Assembly (NCBI GenBank): GCA_947247005.1 | Contig: OX365960.1 | Location: 20,274,533-20,338,532 of the forward strand | DNA length: 64,000 nucleotides | Direction: 5' to 3' | Source of the DNA: Spisula solida | Taxonomy: Eukaryota > Mollusca > Bivalvia > Venerida > Mactridae | In this document: positions 55,456 to 64,000 of the stretch, piece after piece | How positions within the stretch are numbered: position 1 is the stretch's first letter | Layout: each line of letters starts with the position of its first letter | The notes under the pieces: model-generated | What the model was told of the DNA's origin: nothing | Seen by the model: the letters and a program-made list of their open reading frames with translations, nothing else | Databases searched by the model: none | Program-made: the position numbers and the translations under genes

Positions 55456-56110
55456 AATGCACGACAGATACTGCGCGACAGTTATTGCACGACAGTTATT
55501 GCACGACAGTTATTGCGCGACAGTTATTGCACGACATTTATTGCGCGACAGTTATTGCACGACAGTTATTGCACGGCAGTTATTGCACGACAGTTATTGC
55601 ACGACAGTTATTGCGCGACAGTTATTGCACGACAGTTATTGCACGGCAGTTATTGCACGACAGTTATTGCACGACAGTTATTGCGCGACAGTTATTGCAC
55701 GACAGTTATTGCGCGACAGTTATTGCACGACAGTTATTGCACGACAGTTATTGCGCGACAGTTATTGCACGACAGTTATTGCACGACAGTTATTGCGCGA
55801 CAGTTATTGCATGACAGTTATTGCACGACAGTTATTGCGCGACAGTTATTGTACGACAGTTATTGCGCGACAGTTATTGCACGACAGTTATTGCACGGCA
55901 GTTATTGCACGACAGTTATTGCACGACAGTTATTGTGCGACAGTTATTGCACGACAGTTATTGCGCGACAGTTATTGCACGACAGTTATTGCACGACAGT
56001 TATTGCGCGACAGTTATTGCACGACAGTTATTGCACGACAGTTATTGCGCGACAGTTATTGCATGACAGTTATTGCACGACAGTTATTGCGCGACAGATA
56101 TTAGACGGCA
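55456..56110 (+). repeat. 14-bp minisatellite, about 46 units
   Basis: The unit is GCACGACAGTTATT, alternating with GCGCGACAGTTATT and GCACGGCAGTTATT. The rare variant GCATGAC recurs at 55809 and 56061, exactly 252 bp (18 units) apart, showing block duplication. As 14 is not a multiple of three, all three forward frames stay open and give a 14-residue peptide repeat. None is likely to be a gene. Confidence 0.9.
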
Positions 56111-56267
56111 GATATTGCACTCCCCATCGGACAATGATGCAAAAACCACAGGATACCGTCTCTGTCATATGAGATATGGATTCCTGACGAGGGTCTAAGG
56201 GTCATATGAACATTAGGATGCATATAGAGTCAAAAATCAGGAATCCAATGTTCTCATGTGACCGATA

Positions 56268-56410
56268 TCACAGGTAACTGTATCATTGATAAAGAGTAAA
56301 AAAACTTTTTTTTTGTAAAAATTATGTTATCTAAGATATTATAAATTTATAAAAAATGTTTTTTTTTGTTTGTTTTGTTTACTCTTTCTTAATGTTACAG
56401 TTACCTGTGA
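56268..56410. mobile_element. MITE family A, copy 2
   Basis: Ends TCACAGGTAACTGTATCATT then GATAAAGAGTAAA, and the mirrored TTTACTCTTTCTTAATGTTA then CAGTTACCTGTGA. The centre has poly-T/A and ATCTAAGATATTATAAATTT as in copy 1. Confidence 0.8.
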
Positions 56411-56560
56411 CCGAGATGGGACCCATGCAAAACAGTAGCTGGTAGAGAGACAAGCACTATGAGATCGCATTTAAACTCTGAGGGTCCACCTTCTACACAA
56501 GTTTAAAACTCAGTGGTTTAATCCTCTATCTATATCACATCGGAACCTTTTTCGCAATAA

Positions 56561-57133
56561 ATGCATGACTTACAAAATTACAAAATCAGTGCAGCAATAC
56601 TACGTCGCAAATTTCGTCTTGGATTTGTAGCCTTTAGTGAAGTCAGAGCCACGTGTTATTGCTACACTGACTGTAAAACATGTGTATTGTTGTCATTATA
56701 TCTCAAGGTGTACACTTGTTTGTACAAGTACCATTACTCGTATATTGACAATTTTTACACTTGTGCAAAATCTCCAGCGCGGGTCTTCCTTGAGCACCAA
56801 CCCCTATTTTTATTTACCGACGTGATCGATCGTTTTGTTCCAGGAATGACCATTACTTATCAATATTACCTCTTCATAACAACAACCTCTGTAAAACAGC
56901 AAAGCCTAGTGAAAAAATTTGTTCTTAAAAATTCAATTCGTACTAAAAAAGTATCTAAGCTATTTGCACAGTGTACAATGCTAATTTCTTACTCTGATAG
57001 CTTTAATGCTCGAAAAGTAAGGACAATGGTAGAACCATGTATAACCTGGGAATTTGACATTTCTGACGTTGAGAACAAACTATTTGAACACCCTGTAATT
57101 ATAATCATATATTGCTATGAAAAGGTTCTTTAG
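56561..57133 (+). other. 190-codon open frame of unknown status
   Basis: The longest frame in the region without repeat structure, starting ATG at 56561 and ending TAG. The first third includes the end of MITE family P (AGCCACGTGTTATTGCTACA at about 56647), so it is unlikely to be an old gene as drawn. The rest (about residues 70-190) has mixed hydrophobic and basic composition, with no domain, signal peptide or splice logic that I recognise. Possibly chance in AT-rich DNA or part of an unknown transposon. Confidence 0.15.
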
Positions 57134-58709
57134 TACTTTTTGCTGGCATGTTTTGTTTCTAAGTGTTGGAATTCGGGTAAACAGTTTACATAGATGCCGC
57201 ACGCACGATCATATTTGAAAAGATAAACTATTGATGCTGATTAGCTGTTATGTCAGTTTTCATAGTGTTAGTTAATCATCGCATCGCGTGTTTACTTCTA
57301 CATTTCAACACCCAACGCTTTTGTTTATCATGTATTATACTAAGGGATTATGTTGTAGTATCGACGTCTCTGGCCCTAAGGGAAGTAATACAAGTGATAT
57401 TCACGCGCAGTTAAAGGAGGTGTATCAACATCTTATCAATCTTACGCTTACGGTTGTCTAAAAAAGTGATTTAATTATATAGTAATTACTAATGCATACT
57501 TTTATTACAAAGATGTAGAAGAAACTACACTGTACATTGCATAACTAAAATGATCCGATCTTAAATTACAAATGTGCATTTCAAAAACCAATACTGACCA
57601 TAACGCATGCAAAACGTAGCATAATTAATTTGCGCACATCCCAAAAATAATCAAAGTATAATATATACGAGGGGTATCAAAAAGTTCGTGCACTGGCCCG
57701 TTCATTTTAATATGCGTAATGCGGTTGAATAATTTGTTTTGCCATCCTAAAATATATTCAATCCTGTACTAAGAAACCAATAATAAGTTGGTTATATGCT
57801 AATACAGATCCTTACATCATATGTAAAGCAATATTCCTCTTTGCAATTGAATTATAGAAGTATAGACTAATAATAAAAATAAAAATAAAATCACACATAT
57901 AAAAACATAAGCAAGTTTGTAAAGACACTGCTTCATCCTCTTTAATGAGTTTCAGTAAGACAACACCAAACTAACAAATATCACTGATGTTTTGCTTATA
58001 ATTGTTGATTGATACTTGAAACAAAAGCATCGTGACTTTACATGGAGACTAAACATTACGTACAAAGTATACGGGGTGTTGAACCAATTGTACAGATAGA
58101 GAATCTCGTATCTGATGAATGTATCATTGGGCTTAAAACGTAAATAAACTTCCTAAACAAGTGTAATACAAAGAAGCAAAATTGGAACTATGTGCCAGTT
58201 AGCAATATACTGTTATCTTCATGTATTTAAGTAGCTTACATTATCAGAAATATGATAGTTCAAACTATTATTTGTCTGGTCCCAAAAGTAAAATACTACT
58301 GTACGAGGGTCATTTAATAAATTCGTAGACTGTGTTAATTATTTTTACATCCGAAGACACAGAGAAAAACAACCTACATTACGTTTACGTGTTAACTACA
58401 GCCTTTCCGTCATAAGGGCTGAACATATTGCGTGAAACAACGCATTTTTAAAGAAAATATGGCTAAAATATAAATATCACCATACCGGTACCACCACACA
58501 CTGATATGCGTCTCTCCAGAGAGGCGAATCGTTGCCTTAAGCAATATTATCTCTTTAGAAACAGTATCTTTTTATTTCTCCTGAAGTAACCGTTTGTTAT
58601 AAAGTTTACCTCACCGGAAAAACAAACTGTGTAAAACAATCAAGCTATGTGTTTCCCAAAAGGATGCTGGGAGAGGTTGAACACAAAACATTTACATTGC
58701 TATGGCACC
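57134..58709. other. Two single mariner-like ends; otherwise nothing
   Basis: ATACGAGGGGTATCAAAAAG then TTCGTG at 57667 and TACGAGGGTCATTTAATAAA then TTCGTAG at 58302 both look like left ends of mariner-type elements. They lie in the same orientation, so they do not bound one element, and no right ends are seen. Confidence 0.4.
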
Positions 58710-58888
58710 CAGGGGCGTAGCCAGCGGTACGCACTTACGCACATGCGTAATATTAATTTGAAAAGTACAGGATATACATATGACCAAAATAGTATTAAAG
58801 TCCAAATACTCCACAATCATGAGGACCCCCAACCATAGCTTCAAAGCTTGCGTGCATAACATCAATTGCAGTCTGGCTACGCCACTGG
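58710..58888. mobile_element. hAT-like MITE (CAGGGGCGTAGCCAG ends)
   Basis: CAGGGGCGTAGCCAG at the left and CTGGCTACGCCACTGG at the right are inverted repeats typical of hAT elements. No 8-bp target duplication is obvious. The body is 150 bp and non-coding. Confidence 0.75.
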
Positions 58889-59271
58889 CGCCGCTCAATG
58901 CAAAAACAGAATGCATATAATTATACTAAAGACACCAAATTCCGAAAGGTACATATTGCATATAATTATATTAAAGACACTGAATTCCGGAAGGCTTTTT
59001 CATGGATGTAAATGAACACTTTAAAAAATGTGTCAATATCAAAACGGAAGAACAGACTTTTCGCAGACTGCAACATACCAAAGTAATTACATTGGTACTA
59101 GCATATCGCGCTTTATTGGCACTAGTCCTAGAACTAGCTGATCCGGTAGCTTGCAGGATAATGTGACTGAGTCGTCTCTAAACGACAAATCTACAGGGAG
59201 AATATGACCTCTGAGACGCAACCTTTGGGTATCCACTTTATAAAGTATATATCTAAAAGTGCAGTCATGCC
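58889..59271. other. No gene seen; short direct duplication
   Basis: GCATATAATTATACTAAAGACACCAAATTCCG and its near repeat GCATATAATTATATTAAAGACACTGAATTCCG (about 58913 and 58957) form a tandem duplication of about 44 bp. Confidence 0.5.
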
Positions 59272-59464
59272 TTAAAGGGGCATGCCCAGAAACTGGAGTG
59301 TCTTGGTTTGCATACAACAAAATTGCGTTTATCACTTGTAAGACCATCTACATGTAGATTACCGAAAAGTCAAAGAATAATTTTCATTATTTGACTTAGG
59401 TATTAAAATGATACCAATTTGATTGCTATTCGAGACACGTCAGTTCCAGGGCATGTCCCTTTAA
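59272..59464. mobile_element. MITE family N (TTAAAGGGGCATGCCC ends)
   Basis: TTAAAGGGGCATGCCCAGAA then ACTGG mirrors CAGTTCCAGGGCATGTCCCT then TTAA, about 193 bp. TTAA borders fit a piggyBac-like target. Confidence 0.7.
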
Positions 59465-59956
59465 TACTAGTTTTCGATCTATATATGGAGGAACAAAATA
59501 AGTTCACTGAACGAAGCTTTGCCATTCGCGAAATCATTTCCATTGTGTACCTAAATTCATTTGCTTCGAACTCACTTATCTAAGTCGAACCGTGATGTCA
59601 GCTAATTGTCATGTTTAGTTGTTTATATACGTCTGTTTGTCTGTTACAATCCATGAAGGCATTATCAACACGTTGTTCTCAGAAAAATACTGGCAACGTC
59701 GTTCTTTGTTGTGTAAAAGTCAAGCACCTCTTCATGAACATTAAAGTGAAGACATAAGACAATTACCATTCATCCATGACTTAGTTTATTACATAACAGG
59801 TGCTTAGAATCAGGTAAGAATGTGCATTCCAGAAACATGAGTACGTAACTGAATAAGTATTTGATCTCAGATTTAAATAATGCATAATTATATACATGTA
59901 TTATTCAGCTCAGTCACTCGTTTACAAAAAGTTGTGTTGATAAACATTGCATTAGA
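59465..59956. other. No feature recognised
   Basis: No coding frame or repeat confirmed. Confidence 0.3.
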
Positions 59957-60172
59957 TATAGTCCAGTCAGGATAAAAATCCAGTGACGCAGCGGTCGAGT
60001 CCACTATAACGGTGTAAAACCAATTATAAAGGCTTATACTGTACAAACAACTATAATCTCAATTCTAAACCAACATACTAAACTTCGCTCTACCTGTTTA
60101 GACAATGGTTGTGATTTTTTGCGTACACATAAACTGCAACGTCACTGTCACAATATCCTAACTGGACTGTAC
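59957..60172. mobile_element. MITE family B, copy 4
   Basis: TATAGTCCAGTCAGGATAAA then AATCCAGTGACGCAGCGG at left, GTCACTGTCACAATATCCTA then ACTGGACTGTA at right. Opposite orientation to copies 1 and 3. Full length of about 216 bp. Confidence 0.85.
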
Positions 60173-60304
60173 AACGTGTATGAGTATGTACCTTAGTGAA
60201 TATGGAATTAGTTTTCCCTGTCTGTATAGTCCGTTTATTCAGGTTTATTCAGGTTTATTTCGTTTATTTTCTTTTATTTATCCTCGCCACCGGATAATCC
60301 ATAT

Positions 60305-60582
60305 GGGCGAGGCCCCCAGAAGAGGTAAGTCACTTTAGTGTTTGGGGGATAGTGCATGATACAGAAGATGCTCCAGTTCCAGAAGCATCCCTGGTTCTTT
60401 TACGTGCCGATGTAAAGCATCATACACGGGACCTCTCGTCCGAAAGACTGTTAATAAGTTAGTTATGTTAGGTGGGAAACACTGAAAAGCATTTCTGTTT
60501 TGACCGTCTGGAGTAGGGATCGAACCCACAACCTTCAGATCAGCAGTCAGTAGCCCTTACCACTAGACCACTTGTCCACCCA
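60305..60582 (-). mobile_element. SINE family 2, inverted copy
   Basis: On the minus strand: GGTGGACAAGTGGTCTAGTG (box A region), GTGGGTTCGATCCC (box B), CTTTTCAGTGTTTCCCACC, and a 3' part with CGGCACGTAAAAGAACCAGG. It has the best-preserved tRNA-like head of the family. Confidence 0.85.
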
Positions 60583-60819
60583 TATTATTCAGGTCTGGCA
60601 CTAGTCTGTCTATACATACCCTATGTTTAATTAAAGGAGACAACTCTTCAGTCTACTCTTTTTTCATGAAATTAATTCCCTTTGCACCCTCAAACATAGG
60701 TAGATAATCAAGCCCAAAATAAAATCTAGCTAAAATTGAAAACAAAATTATGATAATTGATTGAAAAAAATATATTATCTAGTCGGGTAGAAAAAATATA
60801 TTATCTAGTCGGGTAGCCA

Positions 60820-61395
60820 GACTAGTCTGGCACTTGTATACAAACATTTTTATGTCATAACATTGTTTTTTAAAATTATTTTCAACATTTTAAATGGAGA
60901 AAGGGCAGAAAACCAATACCTTATTCACTAAGCCATGTACGTACATAACATATCTATTATATTATAGTTAGAACATATTAAGTAAAATTTAATGATTATA
61001 TTTTAAAAAGGGCGGAGCGCTCCGAGCGAAGCGAAGCGAGTCCTTTTTAGTCATTAAAATTTACTTAATATGTTCTAACTGGCTTAGAATATAACATTCT
61101 GCATTCTGATTGGCCGATAGAAATTAGCGCCAACGCATGACGTCAAGTCTGTGAAGAGAAAATTTTAATAAATCAATTTTCATTAAACCGCCAAAATTCG
61201 CCGTTTTCATTGGCTCATAATGTAGGTTATATTCTAAATTAATTTTTTTTAATAAGTTTATATTTTATTTTAAAATAAATAATAAGAGGAATTAATTGCA
61301 ATGTTTAAGTTCACAATGTGATGTAAACAGGTGATTAACCTGAATAATCGAGTTATATATATCATCCTCATACATCAGTGGTTAGTCAAGTTCCT
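60820..61395 (+). repeat. Dispersed repeat X, copy 2 (interrupted by a fold-back)
   Basis: Left part (TTGTATACAAACATTTTTAT ... CCAATACCTTATTCACTAAG) and right part (TTGCAATGTTTAAGTTCACA ... CATCAGTGGTTAGTCAAG) match copy 1 at 8090-8770. Between them sits a fold-back and extra AT-rich DNA. Confidence 0.55.
60965..61079. mobile_element. Fold-back with GC-rich centre
   Basis: Arms GTTAGAACATATTAAGTAAA then TTTAATGA mirror TCATTAAAATTTACTTAATA then TGTTCTAAC. The centre reads GGGCGGAGCGCTCCGAGCGA then AGCGAAGCGAG between AAAAAGG and CCTTTTT, a second nested stem. Confidence 0.75.
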
Positions 61396-61510
61396 AGAAT
61401 GGTTCATACCTCCGTACAATGTAAACATCTTATCAACATGATAAACACTCAAGAAAAAATATTTCTAGATTAAATGATTTTATGATTGTAGATTAAACTA
61501 TGAACATACT

Positions 61511-61762
61511 ATCGCTGGCTTAGAATAAGAAGGACGTACGTACATAATCGATATTTAGAGAAAACAAGAAAAAATTAACTGAAAACTACTCTTTACTTAT
61601 GGAAAATCGAGCTTTTTCAACTTCAGTTTGGTCAACATTACCTGTTCCGATTTTCACGAAAATAGGCTCAAAAGAAGCGTCTTGGGATGCAGATTTCAAA
61701 TATGCATGAGTCTGTTAAGATCGTAAGACACACTTACGACCTTCTCATTCTAAGCCTGCGAT
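61511..61762 (+). mobile_element. MITE family R, copy 3 (complete)
   Basis: Left ATCGCTGGCTTAGAATAAGA then AGGACGTACG; right TTACGACCTTCTCATTCTAA then GCCTGCGAT: inverted ends of about 28 bp. This copy is uninterrupted. Confidence 0.8.
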
Positions 61763-62006
61763 ATGTCCATGGTTTAATCTACAATCGCTTTTCTTGAATT
61801 TCCGGTGAACTTATTATTATACCGCAGTGACTATCTAACAAATTCAATCCATACTAATCTTATTACAGCATACCAATGACTAAGTCAGTAGGTAATGGTC
61901 CCTCAAGGGACGTCTGGAAAAATTCGAAGTGGTAATAGTAAAAATGGGAATGCCAGAAACACGAGAGCTTATTAGAACCACGCTTCATGTTGTACTAAAT
62001 ACATGT

Positions 62007-62244
62007 TTAAGGTGGAACCAGTATTACAAAAAAATGTCGAAATGTAGATGCAATCCACGGGTATCGAGAAGTGTAAAATTGATTTTTTTTTAATTTAAAA
62101 CTGAACGTACGATTTCCATATTTTAGATAAAGATGTTTTAGGTTAAATTTTAAATTGGAAATAATTTCAATCAGTTTACAATAACACCGATATGTTTTTG
62201 TGTTTATATATTCCAACATTTTTATAACACGTGTTCCTCCTTAA
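62007..62244. mobile_element. MITE with TTAAGGTGGAAC ends (family J relative)
   Basis: TTAAGGTGGAACCAG at left and GTGTTCCTCCTTAA at right are imperfect inverted repeats with TTAA borders. AT-rich body with a short palindromic TAATTTAAAACTG region. Confidence 0.55.
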
Positions 62245-62987
62245 TTTAATTTCATTACGGCACTGAGTATGACGGTTTTGTAACATGAAATTTAAAGTAA
62301 AATTGGTTAAACCCGATAGAGATAAGGACGGAATATCATTATGTTTCTATGTTCAATTATGTGCGTAAATTAGGCATGTTAAAGCAGTAAAATTACCATT
62401 GGATGACACACAAGTTTTGATAAAATTGTGCATGTTACTGCGCATAACAGTCATAAACTCGACGCGCAATACATTACATGCAATATGGTTTTTAAATAGT
62501 CTGTAAAACCAGTTTTATTCGAGATTATGTATTTTTTTCAGATTTTTCACGGAAAATCCATTTCTTACATTGTAAATTTATAATCAAGTAAATAGTTCAC
62601 ATCTAACATTTCTGTAATAATTATGAGTTTATCAATCCTACTACTTAGTCCGAATTTCATACAATTGTTCACAGCGCGAAAATATGGTCATTTACAGTAG
62701 GCTAGATAATTAAACGAAGAATGTTAATCAATCATTTATAAAATAACATATTACTGTCATTGTCATTGAAAATAACATTTGATTGGGGAATAGTCGGGGA
62801 AAATCATTTTTCATCTTCGATTGATTCTGTGTAATAAATATGATAAAAAAATAACGCTATAACAGTAAAAAACCACTTTTGGTAGAATAGTGTCTGTTAG
62901 TCAATCATTTATAAAACATATTTTGATTGGCTGTTCAAGCACCTCCTTTCGGTATTTTAAGCAACAAACTTGTATTAAATAGACATC
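62245..62987. other. No gene seen; one duplicated phrase
   Basis: GTTAATCAATCATTTATAAAATAACATA (about 62722) recurs as GTTAGTCAATCATTTATAAAACATA (about 62896), in each case near TTTGATTGG. This is a diverged direct repeat of about 175 bp. Confidence 0.45.
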
Positions 62988-63227
62988 TGGCCCCGATATC
63001 CCGAAGCATCTCAAAGAGAAATCTCAGCTCAAATTGAGATTTTGCTCAAATAAGAATCGGAGTTTAAGACAAATCTCAAGTGTTGCTGGCGAAATGCTCT
63101 TAATGTTTTCATTTTGGTGATACCAATTTTGAGTCTGATATCGCATGGAAATTTACTCAAAAGACAATCGACAAAATTTGAGCTGAGATTTATCTCACAT
63201 TGAGATGTTTCGGGAGATCGGGGCCAG
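62988..63227. mobile_element. MITE family C, copy 2 (complete)
   Basis: TGGCCCCGATATCCCGAAGC then ATCTCAAAGAG, mirrored by TTGAGATGTTTCGGGAGATC then GGGGCCA. Internal CTCAAATTGAGATTT palindromes as in copy 1. Confidence 0.85.
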
Positions 63228-63251
63228 TTTTAATCAGCTCGTACCACCTTA

Positions 63252-63385
63252 ATGGCCTCATCGATAACATAGTGGTAGAGCCTCCGCTTCGAGTACAGGA
63301 GGTCCTAGGTTCGATTCCACGCCACTTCATACCAAAGACAAAAAAATATAGCACCGGTATTTCTTCTGCTAGTCGCTGATGTAAG
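63252..63385 (+). mobile_element. SINE family 1, truncated copy
   Basis: Head GCCTCATCGATAACATAGTG then GTAGAGCCTCCGCTTCGAGT and CCTAGGTTCGATTCC (box B), then CATACCAAAGAC. The distal body is lost after GCTAGTCGCTGATG. Confidence 0.8.
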
Positions 63386-64000
63386 GATGAGTAACGTTAC
63401 ATATTAATCGAAATAAACATGAAAAAAAAAATCGTTATTAACAAGCGCTGAGCTAGATTATACAAATGTACTTCAATGGTGTACATGTAATTGTATTAAC
63501 ATGTAATTCTATTCACATGTAATATGTACCTGGAATTTCACAATCGTGTAATTCGTGACACCAAAATTCCAAAACAATCATTATATCACAGTCATTACTT
63601 ACATTTTATCATCACATATTATCCACATTATATATTTCTTTATATTATGCTCCCACATTCCAACAGGTAACGAACAGCCTGTCACTGACTACCGGAATAT
63701 CCAAATGTTCCCTCACAGCTATATAGTATTTGCACTATAATATAAGTAGAGCGAAAATCGACAGAGCAAGATTTCACTATAATATAATATTAACTATACC
63801 ACACCGAATTGTTACACCCAGAGTAACGTGTAGGTCGGTCAATATTGAAGATTTGGTGTTTTACCACAATAAGAAGATAATGTTTGGTAGAATTTTGTTA
63901 CAAAAATAGATCATAGATTAGTACCATAACTTAAAGTTTGTTAAAAACCCATAGCATAGTTAGTAAAACAGCAGTGGGGCAATTATAATATAAAAATATT
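63386..64000. other. Window end; otherwise nothing recognised
   Basis: Repeated ACATGTAAT(T) words near 63480-63525 (GTACATGTAATTGTATTAAC, ATGTAATTCTATTCACATGT). No tRNA or other RNA gene seen. Confidence 0.3.
63667..63740 (+). CDS. Weak candidate for a terminal coding exon
   Basis: After CCCACATTCCAACAG| a frame reads NEQPVTDYRNIQMFPHSYIV then FAL and a stop at 63738-63740. The composition is protein-like and the acceptor is fair, but there is no partner exon, no family match, and the segment is only 24 residues. It could be the end of a gene whose other exons lie in the empty stretch to the left or are absent. Confidence 0.2.

Noticed and set aside
55457..56172. Frames of 215-219 codons over the 14-bp array
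   Set aside because: All three frames are open because the unit lacks stops.
57663..58330. One mariner element bounded by the two TACGAGGG motifs
   Set aside because: Both motifs have the same orientation and differ after the first ten bases, so they are separate single ends.
1..64000. A new multi-gene defence or biosynthetic cluster
   Set aside because: The genes found are unrelated single loci separated by repeats; no shared direction, spacing or pathway logic.

Overview
The window is animal genomic DNA, most likely from a bivalve mollusc. This is an inference. It rests on the AT-rich sequence, intron-split genes with GT-AG boundaries, C-type lectin exons, intronless class A GPCR genes, tRNA-headed SINEs, and very dense short inverted-repeat transposons and minisatellites. 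I see no bacterial operons, no CRISPR array, and no rRNA or functional tRNA gene. Most of the 64 kb is repeats. The genes were found by joining exons whose splice phases and protein motifs agree, because most exons have no ATG of their own.

Genes, left to right. (1) 2.5-2.66 kb, minus: probable first coding exon of a class A GPCR. (2) 14.36-18.45 kb, minus: a secreted lectin-type gene with a signal-peptide/PAN-like exon and a C-type lectin domain exon. The lectin exon has two in-frame stop codons, so it is probably a pseudogene. (3) 22.57-26.06 kb, plus: the last three exons of a single-pass membrane protein of unknown family. The middle exon is preceded by six decayed tandem copies of its own 3' splice site region. 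(4) 31.77-35.04 kb, plus: four exons of a claudin/PMP22-like four-pass membrane protein, with all phases consistent. (5) 39.9-42.7 kb, minus: three exons of a C-type lectin. The first intron begins with about 20 tandem copies of the exon-1 5' splice site. (6) 45.6-46.97 kb and 52.5-54.35 kb, minus: two related single-exon class A GPCRs, probably an old local duplication. A weak terminal-exon candidate lies at 63.67-63.74 kb.

Repeats. There are at least nine tandem arrays, with units of 14, 22, 40, 43, 47, 48/61, 53 (two unrelated arrays) and 78 bp. Several show higher-order periodicity. There are about fifteen families of inverted-repeat elements, several present in two to four copies, with some nested insertions. 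There are also two tRNA-derived SINE families, a decayed LINE reverse transcriptase, and a multi-copy element whose conserved end reads CTGCCTTCCCTGTCTGAC and which in one copy carries a roughly 36-unit 53-bp core.

The genes do not form a pathway, although receptor, lectin and junction-type membrane proteins all suit a mollusc epithelial or sensory repertoire. I find no convincing new multi-gene system. The most unusual signal is that two separate minisatellites, in two different genes, each grew out of an exon-intron boundary and so multiplied a splice site inside the intron.
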